From: Solanum dulcamara
Lineage: Eukaryota > Streptophyta > Magnoliopsida > Solanales > Solanaceae
Assembly (NCBI RefSeq): GCF_947179165.1
Contig: NC_077245.1
Span: 15,842,740-15,906,739 of the forward strand
DNA: 64,000 nt
Reading direction: 5' to 3'
The notes under the pieces are model-generated. The model was not told where the DNA came from, made no database searches, and saw only the letters and a list, made by a program, of their open reading frames with translations. The translations under genes and the position numbers were made by a program. Position 1 is the first letter of the stretch; each line of letters opens with the position of its first letter. This document shows positions 34,554 through 48,600 of this stretch, piece after piece.

Positions 34554-36987
34554 TGTAACACCCCTCAAAATTCTTCCCAAGATTCGGGCCTTCTTTGTAT
34601 ACGTGTGGGGCCCATCGTATTTATTTCGAAGTACGTACCTGAGTTAAGATGAGTCCCTGAGGAGTTTAAGAGTGTTGGAGGTGATATGGGGTCATTGAGG
34701 ACCCCTAGGACCGAGCTAAGTCCAAAAGATCCGTCGTGGCTAAGTTTAGGACGAGTTCACATAAGGGTCGACTTTCAATGACCCTATCATTTGAAAGATG
34801 TCAATCCGGGTGGCCCATGACCTATCAAATTAAAGGTCGTCGAGTCTTCTTTCCAACGCCGCCAAGAACGTAGATTTTGGAGTTCGGGGCCAAAAGATAT
34901 GACGATCCGAAGACAAACTAGCACGACAGGGATTTCATTTTAGCTTGGGTTACCACTGCTGGGGAAATGGCCCTGGCGCCGTAAGAGCGCGACGCGCCAC
35001 TATCGCGCCAGGAACATGCCTCAGTAGTTTGGTCCCTGGCGCGATGCACCACTAAAAGTGTGCAGGGTTTTTGGGGCCAAATTCCCAGAATTTGGAACAA
35101 TAGGCCTGGCGCCGTAAGGGCGCGACGCGCCACTATCGCGCCAGGAACATGCCTCAGTAGTTTGGTCCCTGGCGCGACGCGCCACTAAAAGTTGTGCAGG
35201 TTTTAGGCGTAATTGGCCTTGGCGCTGTAAGGGCGCGACGCGCCACTATCGCGCCAAGGGCGTTTTTGCCTGATTTTCAGAAATTGGAGGAAGGGCAATT
35301 TGGGAAATTTCCCAAATTATATATATACAAGCCTTGTGTATTTTGGGGGCATTTATTCAGCCCCCACTCTCTCTCTAAAGAAAAGCCCTAGCTCCTCTCC
35401 CTTCTCTCTTCTCTTCTTCTCCATTTCCAACCAAAAAGGAGTCCAAGAACTTCAAGATTTGAGTCCTCCATTGAAGACCCAACTACAAGGTTTTCTTCAA
35501 GTCTTCACTAAGGTATGTAAGGCTATCCAAAACATGGGTTGAGTCCATCCATGTGCCCTATTCTTGTTTTGAGGTTAGATATTCATGAAAATGGAGTTTC
35601 TTGGTATGGTACATGTTTGAATGAGCTTTGTCTCCATTTTATTTAATTATTTATGTGCCAATGTTGTTGAGCTAAGAGGTTCCTAAAATGAGCCCTTATG
35701 TGAGTATGAGATGATGAAGGAATGAGTTGCTAAATATGTTTTATTGATCTTCTTAATTATGTAGATTTGATAAAGTATATTATTTTCTTAAAAATGTTGC
35801 CTATTATAAAAATGTCGATTTGAAGTCTTGAAGATGTGGTGAGTCATGAGGATTTTCTCAAATGGATGGAGGTAATGATTGATTATATCTAGATGATGTT
35901 ATATGTGCATTTAAAGCTTCCTTGAAGATATGAGTGAGATTGAGCATTGAGATTGAGATTTGATTGTGATAGAGTTGATGAGTCGACAAGGTTGTAATGA
36001 GACTTGTTGATATGAGTTGATTGAGTGAGTTGATGGAGTTTTATGAGCATTGAGTCTTGGGAGGAGTATCGAGCACCGAATTGGGCAAGAGTATAGTCCA
36101 TACTCGCACCCAATACCTGTGTTGCCAAACGTAGGGGGGAATGAACCGTTAAAGTCGGATGCTTCCCCGAGAGCTTTTGTCCTGACATTATAGGACCTGG
36201 TTGGATTGGATCCATGAGTGTTCGTCGTTCATGCCCTGGCAAGGTATGAACGGGCGTGGCAACGACGTCGTTTCGTTGTACCTTCACTGGCTCGTAAATG
36301 TTGGTTGTCGGTTAAGAGAAACTCCCAAATAGGTGTTGATAGTACTCTGAGTCAGATTGAGTTGAATTGTATATGATTGGTCCAGTCTAAATCATATCCT
36401 TGTTTAGACTTAGGACATTTGATTGAGTTGTCATCCCTTTTGAGTTGAGCTCCCGAGTTGATTTATTCTTCCTTGATGTTCGTTGTATTCGGCCATTTTA
36501 CATACTCGTACATTCCATGTACTGACGCCATTTGGCCTGCATCATTTCATGATGCAGAGACAGGTACTAGAGATCATCAACCGGTGCTCCGTTGAAGATC
36601 CACATACACTTCCAGCCAGTCGGTGAGTCCTCCTAGTTCCCGGAGGATATTGGGCCTTCTTGTACAGTTTTGTTGTTCTTCCTTTTATTTAGATTGTTGG
36701 TAGCCATGGGCTTGTCATTGGCACCTTTTTGACATGAGTAGAGGCTTCATAGACTGGAGTGTGGGAGGTCGAGCGGTCATCTTGAGGAGTCCTATGTTTA
36801 TTGTCTTCTTTTGATTGTAAATGTTTGGCCTTCGGCCCTTATATTATGAAAAGTATTTCTTTAAATTGAGTTCCTGCTAAGAGAATGTGCTTGAATGAAG
36901 GAGTGACTGGACCAGGTGGTTCGCTCGGAGGTCAGAAATGGCCTTCGGGTGCCGGTTACGTCTAGGGTACCCTCCCGGGGCGTGACA
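34554..36987 (+). repeat. 3' LTR of the Del/Tekay element
   Basis: 2434 bp, the same length as the 5' LTR with about 24 transitions and no indels seen by eye. The palindromic array is about 34972-35259, the TATA box about 35319, and the donor-like GT is at 35513. It ends GTGACA at 36987. Confidence 0.97.
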
Positions 36988-36992
36988 AAGGG
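36988..36992 (+). repeat. Target site duplication AAGGG, right copy
   Basis: Repeats 27042-27046 exactly. After it the interrupted gag of the old element continues (tctcagtcccaagaaag). Confidence 0.97.
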
Positions 36993-37866
36993 TCTCAGTC
37001 CCAAGAAAGTGTGTCTCAAGGTTCGAGAGGAAAGATGCCTTGCAGAAAGTGTGGTAAAATCCACTTATGAGGTTGTCGTTTGAGCACCAATAGTTGTTTC
37101 AAGTGCGGCAAGATGGGTCACTTCTAGAGAGGATGTCCAATAGACAGACATAGTGATGGGGGAATCGAGCCCAGTTCTCTACTACAGCACCACCAGCTCG
37201 AGGCTATCAGAGAGGTACCACTACAAGTATAGGTGGAGGTTCAAACTTCCTATATGCTATGGGTAATCACTAGGATCAACAGAATTCACCAGATGTTGTC
37301 ATTGGTATGCTTCGAGTCTTCTCTTTCGATTGTTATGCTTTGCTTCACCCGAGTGACACATTGTAATTTATGACCCCTTATGTGGCTAATAAGTTTGATA
37401 GAATTTTTGAGTGTCTTCTTGAGCCTTTTAGTGTGTCTACCCCTATTGGTGAATCTATCTTAGCTGAGAGGGTCTATAGAGATTGTACGGTGTCAATCTA
37501 TCATAAAGATACCATGAATGACTTTGTTGAGTTGGACATAGTTGATTTTATTGTGATTCTTGGCATGGACTTGCTTTATGCTTGTTATGCCTCTGTTAAT
37601 CATATGAATCGAGTGGTTAAGTTCAGTTTTCGAAATGAGCATGTCTTAGAGTGGAAAGGTAGTGTCGCTATGCCAAAGGGTAAATTTATCTCGTACCTTA
37701 GAGCTAGGAAGTTGATCTCTAAAGGGTGTACTTATCATATAGTTAGAGTCAAGAATGATAGTGTTGAGTCTCCTACTCTTGAGTCTGTCTCGATTGTAAA
37801 TTCGTTCCCTGAAGTATTCTCTGAGGATCTTTTTGGAGAACCTCTTGATAGAGAGATAGATTTTGT
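36993..37866 (+). pseudogene. Old Ty3/gypsy gag end and protease (second part)
   Basis: Continues the gag broken at 27046. Two knuckles are recognisable (CRKCGKIHL and CFKCGKMGHF) but with TGA and TAG inside. Protease follows in the open stretch 37370-37939, starting at or just after its active site, with EPFSVSTPIGESILAERVYR and GMDLLYACYASVNH. Homology to the young copy stops near 37866, before the RT. The active-site region reads LHPSDT, so the catalytic Asp-x-Gly is lost. Confidence 0.85.
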
Positions 37867-39044
37867 TTCTGTAGAGCTCCTGTATTTACTTAGACTAGTA
37901 TCCTTGATTTTTTTTGTATCATTGTGTAAGCTAGTTTGAAAATAACTTTCTTTAGAATTTTGGCTTAAATACTTAAGTTTGACTTTAATTCCGCAATGTT
38001 TTCTTAGAATGGTTAAGGGTTCTTTCGCTTAGGGTGTAGAATGGGTGCCCGCACGGCTCGATGGGTTGGATCGTGATAATTAAACTCCGATTAATCTTGA
38101 TTCACGTCATATGGGAAAATTCTTCTTGCCAAGAATTATTTTTCATACCTAAGACTCAAAATCAAGACCCTCATTAAGGAAGGATCAATCTCATCCATTG
38201 CACCACATCCTTTACACAACTAAAAAAATGTGAATTACATGGAAATTTTCTCGGAGATTATACATGAAAATCCATAGCTAATTCAGTTTCCTATAGAAGA
38301 AAATCCGATGAATAAACCTTCATAGGTAATTACCCCTTGCGAATTTCAAAGTTCTCATATAAATTATTTGAGGATTTTTATTCACATGTAAGTTACTTGA
38401 GAATTTTCTTGCGGAAAAATATAAAAATTTTACAAGAAAATTTTGATAAAAATCATAAAAAGGGATTTTTCTTATATACTTCATATATTTCTAGCTAAAC
38501 TTCAATCTAAAGCCTAAAATGGTTGATTCACCCTTGTGGTATGACAGACGACATCACTCCATACATATTAAATTTCATAAATGGTTACATGACTTTAATT
38601 TATTCTTTTTAACTATCAAAGTCACATAATTATATTGTTTTAACTTGTAATTTTTTTATCCCATAGACACACAAGTCAGAATTATGGAAAAATCCTACCT
38701 TGTGATGAGATAATCTTTAAAATTTACATGTCAAGTTTTTTATTTATTTTAATCTAATAAAGATAGACCCAATTAAAAGAACATTGCGCAACTGAAATTT
38801 CTAACTTTTCGATGAGTGAAATATTTACTAATTTTTAACCACTTTCAAATGTATCTAAATGATATATATATATATATATCATTTGAAAATCACCTTCCAA
38901 ATTCTCTCCCAATCTGAAATTTCCATTTTTAGATTTTCATCCAAATTGATACTTATTTATTGTCTACAGAACTTTCAATTTTGAGTGTATATCTATCTCT
39001 TTGTCTACCTTTTCATTTCCTTTTTTCCTCTCAAAATTTCATAC
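37867..39044. other. AT-rich DNA without a recognisable gene
   Basis: No ORF of interest. Around 38020-38090 the text GGGTGCCCGCACGGCTCG and TGGATCGTGATA resembles the tails of some gypsy LTRs, but I cannot place limits. An (AT)n run lies at 38863-38878. Confidence 0.5.
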
Positions 39045-39049
39045 AAAAT

Positions 39050-41869
39050 TATCACAAGCCAATCTACCGGGACGTATGCTCACCTACTCTAACACCTAAG
39101 TAGTAGAATCCTTAATATCCTAAATAAAAATAACATGCGAAAGTTTAACAAAATATCAATACTAGCCCTAAGAGTCAAGGATATACCATAAATGAATTAT
39201 CAAAACTTTAAGGCTGGTAAACATTCTAACATCCCCAAGGATACTAATCTAAATAGGTACAAGAGCTTCTATAGATATGAAGTAGAAATAGAGTAATGAC
39301 ACAACTTCAACCATAAGGAAAAAGAGTAGAAGTTGTTGGAAAATCATCTTCGTCTTCAACTAAGAGACATTACTGACTCTGCAATCAGACTATGCCAAGT
39401 GGCATAGCAAGAGTAGTATCAGTACAAACAACACGTACTAGTAGGCATCATCGGTCAATCCGGCACCCACCGCAAAATATAAAGAAATCAACAATAAGAA
39501 AACATGATCTTAAGGAAATAAACCGCCAAAACTTTATGCACAAACTCCTATCATTCCCATTTACCTTATTAATTTCGTTCAAGCCTAATACTTATCTCTT
39601 CTAATTGGTCTGCTGGAAACTCTAATACAGATCAAGACCTAGCCTTCTAACACGTTGAGGAGTCTCCAAACTACGGGTCATTATTGACACTGTCTAACCA
39701 GTCTACTTTCTTAAGCTTTCACACCAACACTTGGCCCTAGAATAATTAACATCTCACTTGAAAGACGGAAATATTTAGGTGGACTAAGGCTCCTCACATA
39801 ATCGTACTGGCCCGCCATTGCGGGACCTATCCCGCTCTGGAGGCCTCGCCACATCGGGATTCCTCCTGCTAGGGAGGCCTGCCCAGAGACAGAATCTCTG
39901 AATTCTTTTCAACTCCCCTAATTTAACACTCGTGCCCACAGATTATCAATAATACATGACTTTAAGTCACTAATATCACTTAACAACGCATCGACTTCTT
40001 TTCACTTGTTTACCCATGACCTCATACCTACGATGCGGATGCATCTAGCACCTATAACATAATCCGAACAGGCATACACAGGAACACATTATCAATTTAC
40101 CATTTCAGTAGTAATATACAGTTTCACAGAGTAAATCTCAAGTACAACAGCCAACATGGTAACACTTGGATCTTCGATCCTTTCATATCAACTATTACAT
40201 AGGATGGGCATCCTTAATTATATTCGGGTAAGTTTCTCTATCATCACCCATGTAGTCAAGATCAATTCACAGATAATAGCCATATAATGGTTCTCTCATT
40301 GAACCCATATCCAAACTATATATGTATCAAAACGTGATAATCAATTCAATATATGTGTCAAAACGTGATACCCGATCCTATATATATGTCAAAATGTGAC
40401 ACCTGATGTAATATATTTATCAAAATGTGACACCCGATCCAATATCATAATCACAACCATAATCATAGTCCAAAATAAATAGTTCACATACTTGCACAAT
40501 AAAATGACATATTTATTTCATGCAATTGTTCACAAATATTCATTTCATTGGTTTCACTCTGTCTTTTCCTTCATTAAAAATATTTCATCAAGCGTTTTTT
40601 AGTAGGGCAAGTTCAAGATTATAAATTTCATGGTCTTGGAGTTGTAGACCAATCACAACAACATATCATTCGCTCAACCACTACACTTAAATGCATGGTA
40701 AATATCACAACATTACTCAATAACTATTAAGAGTCTCTCTATAATGTAGACTAGACCATAACCTACAACCATATGTAATCAAATAGGTTCATGGCAAGAG
40801 ATATTTCAACACTAAGTCATTCACATTCACCTTTTATTTCATGATTCACATTTCTTGAGTAATTCATCGGTAATAATCAACATAAACACACATAGTTTTT
40901 TGTTGAAACACATCCCTCTATATACACCAATAGCTCATAATCCCCAAGTCTCAAGATTCCATTATGACCCAACTATTGTCTACACTTAATCTCACATTAG
41001 TTATTGGCTTTCTAAACAGTTTCACCAAGGTTAACATTCAAAGATTGCACCTTTATCACTAGTCAAATAATAATCATGACCCACAACATACATTCTCACT
41101 CTAAATAATAATTGACAATTATTTAACCATCTAGGCTCCGTTTCTGAAGGCCTAAGCATGAAATCTCCCATCAATCTACAATATATTAAGCGATGGGAAA
41201 TAATTTATAACTATTAAATTGAGAAAACCTAGCCTATTTGGGCGCCAAGAATTTGTTGAAGGATTATAGCACAATTCCCGACTTTCGAAAGAAAAATCTA
41301 TGGAGATGGGCTTGAAATCCGTGTGTTGTAACCTTCCTTGCGCTAGGAGTCTCTTCTGCCGTTCTTTCTAAGCCTAGAGCAGCTTCTTGGGGGTTTCTAA
41401 GTTAACCCTCACCCATTTTGGCACTTAGAGGAAGAATGCGATAATAAAAATACGGCCTTTTTAGCTTCTATTCTGTCGAATCCCGCTCTGGCGGCCTAAT
41501 TCCGCTCTGACAACCCAGTACGAACAGTGCTCAATAAAATGGACATAACTTTTTACTTCAAATTCAAATATGACAATTTTTTTGGCGTTGGAAAGAAGAC
41601 TCATAGACTTTTAATTTGATAGGTTATGGACTACCTAATTTATTTTAGGCTAAGAGATATGATCGTTTGAAGTTGACCCTAGTTTAATCTTAAGTCCAAA
41701 ACTAAATTGGAAAAATACTTTCAAATTAACTTTGAGATAGGAGCATATTCGACCTTAATTCAAAACTAACATACTCACATACCAATGAATTGATCCTAAT
41801 CTTATGACAAATGAGATTTGTATACCTTTACCACTGATATTTTTAGTAACGATGAGCTAGATCATTAGA
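39050..41869 (-). mobile_element. Solo gypsy-type LTR of the TGTAACGATC family, block 2
   Basis: 2820 bp flanked by AAAAT on both sides (39045-39049 and 41870-41874). On the minus strand it begins TCTAATGATCTAGC (mutated from TGTAACGATCTAGC, seen in block 1) and ends GGCTTGTGATA. It carries the common AAGACTCATAGACTTTTAAT region seen in many gypsy LTRs. No internal region is present. Block 1 has its right third (8679-9716). Confidence 0.8.
40321..40444. repeat. 31-bp tandem repeat, four units
   Basis: Units start at 40321, 40352, 40383 and 40414 and share tatgtgtcaaaacgtgata(c)ccgatc. The exact 31-bp period with several substitutions shows an older array inside the solo LTR. Confidence 0.9.
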
Positions 41870-42672
41870 AAAATACTCCAAGAAAACAATTCTAATCAAT
41901 CAAACAATCAAAAGACTTAATGAATTGGAAATAATTTATCACAAGATTATTACTTTTGATGCACTTCAAATTACTACTAGTAATTATTACTCCATAAAAT
42001 TCAATTTCTTACTATTTAACAAATGTAACACTTTAAATATCTACTAATATAACTACACTTTTCAAAATTTGGGTCAAGTCGGGTTGATCCTCTTTTAATT
42101 ATGTTTGTATTTATAGGAATAAATATAAAAAAGAGTTAAAATAATGAGTGAAAAATTAAAGTTGAATTTTCCGGTGATCAATGTGACTTCTGTGTTAGTA
42201 GAGTAAATATTTTGTGATTCCTTTTTAATAAAAAAACGCAGTTGTATGATTTTGGTTACTTAAAAAATATAATTATACGACTATTTATGAAAGTTACCAC
42301 ATCTTTATTTTTTCCTAGGTATATTTTGATCTAATAGTTGTCGTTCATCCTTGATTAGCTAGCCCTGGTCTAAAAATATATCAATCTTACGCAAATATTG
42401 CACTCAATAAATTATATCTATTTGCTTCTTTCTCAAAATTTTTATACATGATCTTCTTACATGTCTTCGTTGATTGAGATTAGTGGTGATGATAAATGAA
42501 TGAGTTGAATTAAATTTGAGCGTGTTGAAATTGATCAACATAATAATTTAATCGATTTATATTTTATATGGGTAAAAGGAAGTTGGGTGACCAATGTATT
42601 GAGTTAAAAATGGATATATTGACCCATATTTATCCTATTTCCATGAAAAAATTGTGCTCTTAACTCTTTATC

Positions 42673-45600
42673 TGTCACGCCCTGGGAGGGTACCCTAGAC
42701 GTGGCCGGCACTCGAAAACCATTGCTGGTCCCCAAGCGAACCACTTGATCCACTCACACATCCATTCATTCATTCAATTAGCGGAAAGTTTAAAATAATG
42801 GAATACTTTAGTGGGCAACTCAAATCATCAATCTATCTCAAAGAAAGAAAGGCCATGGGCCAACAAATCGAACTCCAATCTATGTCATTAAAATAGTCTG
42901 ACAAGAACAATTCATGGAAATAAAATACTCAATTGACCCATCAATATCTAGTCTATGAAGCCTCTATCACTACTATCTAATTGGTGCCAATGACATGTTC
43001 ATGGCTACCTCAAATAAAAATGAAAGACTAAACTCAATGCAAGAATAACTTAAGTGGTATCCTTCGAATGTAGGAGATGACTCACCAATAAGCTGAATGT
43101 GAACAGATCATCAACGGTGCACCTATTAATGATCTCTTAAACCTGTTTCTGCATCATGAAATGATGCAGGTCCAAATGGACGTCAGTATGTGGAATGTAC
43201 GAGTATGTAATATGGCAGAATGAAATAATACCGGTTCAAATATCTCAAGTCATAAAGATAAGAGATACTCAGTCAAGGTGTCATAAGTCTAAAGTAGGAA
43301 TACGGTTTAGACAGAGACTACTTATATACAAGTCAATCCAATCACATACAATTCAATTCAATTTAATCACATACCATCCAATCCAATTCTATCATATACA
43401 ATTCAATCCAATCTAATCATGTACAATCCGATCCAATCCAATCACATATAATTTGATCCAATCCTATCATTTACAATCCAATCACATATCATCTAATCCA
43501 ATCCATCACATATCATCTAATCCAATCCAATCATATGCAACCCGATCCAATCCAATCACATATCATCCAATCAAATCCAATCATATACAATCAACTCATC
43601 TCAAGTCAAAGGGCTCAATTCAATAGATATACAAATTAAAATTTAACAATGCTTTACAATTCGACTCAATCATCTACAATCACAATCAAACCAATCATAT
43701 CAAGCACAATCCACTCAATTAGGAGTTTCTCTAACCGACAATCATCACCATATGAGCAAGTGATAGTACAACAAGCCGACTTTTTTGCCACGTCCGTTCA
43801 TACTTTGCCAGGGTATGAACAAATCAACCAATCATGGATCTATCAATCAATCAAGTCCTATCATTTCAGGACAATAAAATAGGAAAACATCCGTCACGGT
43901 ACAATCCCTTCCTACGTTGGCTATGTAGTTCATGAGATTCAAGTATGGACTATACTCATACCCAATTCGGTGCTCAATACTCCTTCCAAGACTCAATATG
44001 CTCATATCTATCAAGTGAGTAAAATACTCAAAATACTCATTTAGTCTCTTAGGACTTATTTTCAAATCAACTCATTTAGTCTCATTGGACTCTTTTCAAA
44101 ACTCAATTAAATCTGGCCTCATTGGACCTTCTTTCAAATCAACTCATCTCAAACCATCAAACTCTTCTCTTTAAAATTGATACAATCTCAAAATAGATGT
44201 AAAAATTGTCAACTCGTTTATACTCCAAATACTCATACTCAAAATAATAATTAAGAGACTTTTTAAACTCAAATCATGCTCAAACTCTTTCTAAATCAAA
44301 GATGAAAATAATCATTCTTTAAACTCAAAATAGTGTATAAATAATTTATACAAAAATATTCACAAATTATTTATTTAAAACTCCTTCTCAAACAATCATT
44401 TATACTCACATGACTCCAATCAAATCAAATTATGCAAATAACATATCATGTAGTCACATTGGACTCCAATCCATTTCATATCAAAATGTCATCACCAACA
44501 TAACCTCTTCATCAATCATTTTCCTTAATTAAATAAAAATCATTCACCTCATCATCAAACCTTATCATTCACATCATTATCAAACATCATCATTCACATC
44601 ATTATCAATCATCTTACTCTAAAATCCTCATTTTTACTCAATATTCAATTTTATCAAATTCATATAAAAGAATACCTCATTTCACTTGAAAACAATATTG
44701 TTTTTATTATAGATAAAAACCATCAATCTCAACCTCAAGATAAATTATGACCAAAAAGAAAATCTCATCTTGGTTTCATGTGAATGAATACATGAATTCA
44801 TAATCACAACAAACTCAACTCAAGAAAATCATTAATACATATGGATTTATATATAAAAATTTAAGAAACATTCATAGAAGGTTCAAATCTTTCACAACTT
44901 CCATCCATCACATCTATGAGCATATGGAAGAACTCAATCCATATTTTGGTTAGCCTTACATACCTGGAAATGAAGAACATCTCACCAAAAATCAAAGACA
45001 TGACTTGAAGATCTTCAATCCTTGAGCTTTTTGAGAAGATTTTGTTGGAGATTATTTGAAAGAGAAGAGGGGATGAAAATTAGGGTTTTTGGGAGGTGAG
45101 AAGACTGAAAATTTCCCCCCAAAACATCCTATGTTAGTGTATATATGTATAGGAAAAATGTCCAAATTGTCCTTCATCAAAAATCTGGAAAACTGGGCAA
45201 AAATCCTGCTGGAACTATAGTGGCGCGCCGCGCCACTGCGGCGCCAAGCCTAAAATTTCTGAAATCTGGAAAATAGGCTTAAAATCCTGCACACCTAATA
45301 GTGGCGAGTCGCGCCAAGGAACAAATGTAACACCCCCCAAAAGTTTTTGCTAAGATTCGAACATTTCTTCACGTGAGTGTAGACTCGGACCGGAGGACTT
45401 GTAATTTTACACATGAGTTAGGATCAATTCCTATGTAATTGAAGTGTGTTAGATGTGTTTAGGGGTCATAAGGGATCTCTAACACTAAGTCGAGTCCAAA
45501 GAACTCTAATCGATTAAGTTTTCGGGTGAGTTAGTATTAGGGTCAACTTCAAACGAGCATATATCCTAGAATGTAATGAACTGGATGGCCCATGACCTAT

Positions 45601-48600
45601 CAAATTAAAGGTCTTTGAGTCTTCTTTCCAACGCCACCAATATTGCATTTGTTTGAGTTTGGAGTCAAAATGTATGACCATTTTACTACAGACTAGTACT
45701 ATAGGAATTTCAGGCCTGGCGACCTCTGCAGGAAATTTAGGCTTGGCGGTCCAGTGGCGCGACGCGCCACTATAGCGCCAAAAAATAGTCTCAGTAGTGT
45801 GGTCCTTGGCGTGATGCACCACTATTAGATGTGCAGGGTTTTAAGCCTATTTTGGCTTGGCGCTGCAGTGGTGCGACGCGCCATTATAGCGCCAGCAAGA
45901 TTTTTGCCCAGTTTTCCTGATTTTTGAAGAGGGGCAACTTGGACTTTTTCCTAATTATATATACACCATCCTTGGACTTTTTTGGACCATTTTTCAGTCC
46001 TCCCTCTCTCTCTAAAAAAAGCCCTAATATTTTTCCTCTCTTCTTTTTCTTCTTCTCCAAATCCTTCTCCAACAAAGATTTGCCTTTAAGAGTTTTAAGA
46101 CTTCAAGCCTTCCATTGAAGACCTAACATCAACGTTTCTTCAAAGTCTTCAAGCAAGGTATGTAAGGCTAACCTAAAATATGGATTGAGTTCTTCCATAT
46201 GCCCATAGATGTGTTGGATAGGAGTTGTGAAAGAGTTGAACCTTCTAAGAAGGTTTTCTTGAAAGTTTTCCTAAACTATAGAATGTTTCTAGATACTATT
46301 GGTTGATTGATGCTTTTAATGACTTGAGTTACTAAATAGTTATCTTTTATATTATTGACTACAAATGGATCTTTGTATATAGATTTATAGGTATTGACGA
46401 TATTTATTGAGTTAAGTTTTGTTGAGAGTATGGATTCATGTTTCATTCACATGAACCCAAGATGAGATTTCCTTGTCATAATTGTCTTGAGGACTAAAAT
46501 GAAGATTGTGGAGTAGACGTTTGATATTGATGTGATGATGATCTTTGACAATGAGGTGATGATAATAATTGATAATGATGTGGATGATGATGTTGATAAT
46601 GATGCGAATGGTGATGTTTTGAAGATGGTGTGAATGATGATGTGAATGGTGAGTATTTAATATATGTAGAATGATTGATGAAGAGATTATGTTGATGAGG
46701 AGGTTGTGTGATGAAATGGATCGGAGTCTAATGTGATTATGTGATATGTGATTTACCTAATTTGATGTGGTTGGAGTCTTATGAACATTTTGAAAATAAA
46801 TGATTTTGGAAACATTTTTGCAAAAACTATTTATACACTATTTTGAATTTAAAGAGTAATTATTTTCATCTATGATTTAAAAAGAGTTTAAGCATGAGTT
46901 GAGTTTGAGGAGTCTTTTAATTATTTTGAACACGAGTATTTTGAGTACAAGTGAGTTGAGTATTGTTACTTTTAAAATATCGATTTTTGAGATTGAGTTG
47001 AGATTGTATAAATTTTAAAGAGAAGAGTTTGATGATTTGAGATGAGTCGATTTGAAAGAAGGTCCAATGAGGTCAGATTTGAGTTGAGTTTTGAAAAGAG
47101 TCCAATGAGACTAAATGAGTATTTTGAGTATCTTACTCACTTGATAGATATGAGCATATTGAGCCTTGGGAGGAGTATCGAGCACCGAATTGGGTAAGAG
47201 TATAGTCCATACTCGAACCAATAAACTACATCGCCACACGTAGGAGGGGATGAAACTGTTAAAGTCGGATGCTTTCCATTTTATTGTCCTGACATTATAG
47301 GACTTGGTTGGATTGGATCCATGATTGGTTGATTTGTCCATACCCTGGCAAGGTATGAACGGACGCGGCAACAATGTCGGTTTGTTGTACTATCACTCGC
47401 TCATATGGTGATGGTTGTCGGTTAGAGAAACTCCCAATTGAATAGATTGTGCTTGATATGATTGGCTTGATTGTGATTGTAGATGTTTTAGTTGAATTGT
47501 AAAACATTGCATAGTTTAATTTGCATATTTATTGAGTTGAGTCCTTTGAGTTGATTGTTGAGTTGATTGTATATGATCGGGTTGAGTTAGATGAATTGTG
47601 ATTGGATTGTACATGATTTGGTTGGATATGTGATTGGACTGGATTAGACGATATGTGATTGACTTCGAGCTAATAGTATATGATCAAATTAGATTGAATG
47701 ATTTGATTGAACTGTATTGTGTATGATTGGATTGGACTGTATGGTATATGATTGGTCTTTGTAAAAAATGTATTCTTACTTTAGACTTATGACGCTTTGA
47801 TTGAGTCTCTCTTATCTTTCTGGGTTGAGATATTTGGATCGATGTTATTCTTCCTTGAGGTATGTTTTATTCTGCCATATTACATACTCGTACATTCCAC
47901 GTACTGACATCCATTTGGACCTGCATCATTTTATGATGAAGAGACATGTTTAAGAGATCGTCAATAGGAGCACCATTGAGGATCTATTCACACTCAGCGT
48001 ATTAGTGAGTCCTCCCCTACATTCGGAGGACACCGTTTGTGTATTCTTGCATCGAGTTATCCCTTTTCATTTTGATTTGAGGTAGCCATGAACATGTTAG
48101 TGGCACCAATTAGATAGTAGTGATAGAGGCTTCATAGACTAGATAGTGATAAGTCGATTGAGTATTTCTATCCTTGAGTTATTCTTGTCAAACTATTTTT
48201 AATGACAAATATTTTAGTTGATCTGTTGGCCCATGGCCTTTATTATTTGAGTTGGATGGGTGATTTGAGTTGCCCGCTAAATTATTTTTTATTTTTAAAA
48301 TTTCCGCTGAATGAATGAATGAACGGATGTGTGATCAAGCTATGTGGTTCGCTTGGGAGTCAGAAATGGTTCCTGAGTGCCGGTCACGTCTAGGGTACCC
48401 TATCGGGGTGTGACACCAAACTACTGAGGCTAGTTTCTGGCGCTATAGTGGCGTCGGGCGCCACTGGAGCGCCAGGCCTGAAATTCCTGCAGTGATCGTC
48501 CAGGCCTGAATTTTTCTGCAGTACTAGTCTGTAGTAAAATGGTCATAACGTTTGACTCTGAACTCCAAAAATTGCAATCTTAGTTGAGTTGGAAAGAAGA

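Larger units (their letters stand above)
27047..36987 (+). mobile_element. Near-complete Del/Tekay Ty3/gypsy retrotransposon (chromovirus)
   Basis: 9941 bp with LTRs of exactly 2434 bp each (27047-29480, 34554-36987), both TG...CA, TSD AAGGG, PBS, PPT and a single gag-pol frame ending in a chromodomain. It is inserted in the gag of an older related element in the same orientation. By eye the two LTRs differ at about 24 positions, all transitions, or about 1%. If a rate of 1.3e-8 per site per year is assumed this implies roughly 0.4 million years. Three TAG codons block full translation. Confidence 0.97.

Noticed and set aside
39392..39604. 70-codon plus ORF in the solo LTR
   Set aside because: Inside an LTR with a TSD; no similarity to any domain I know.
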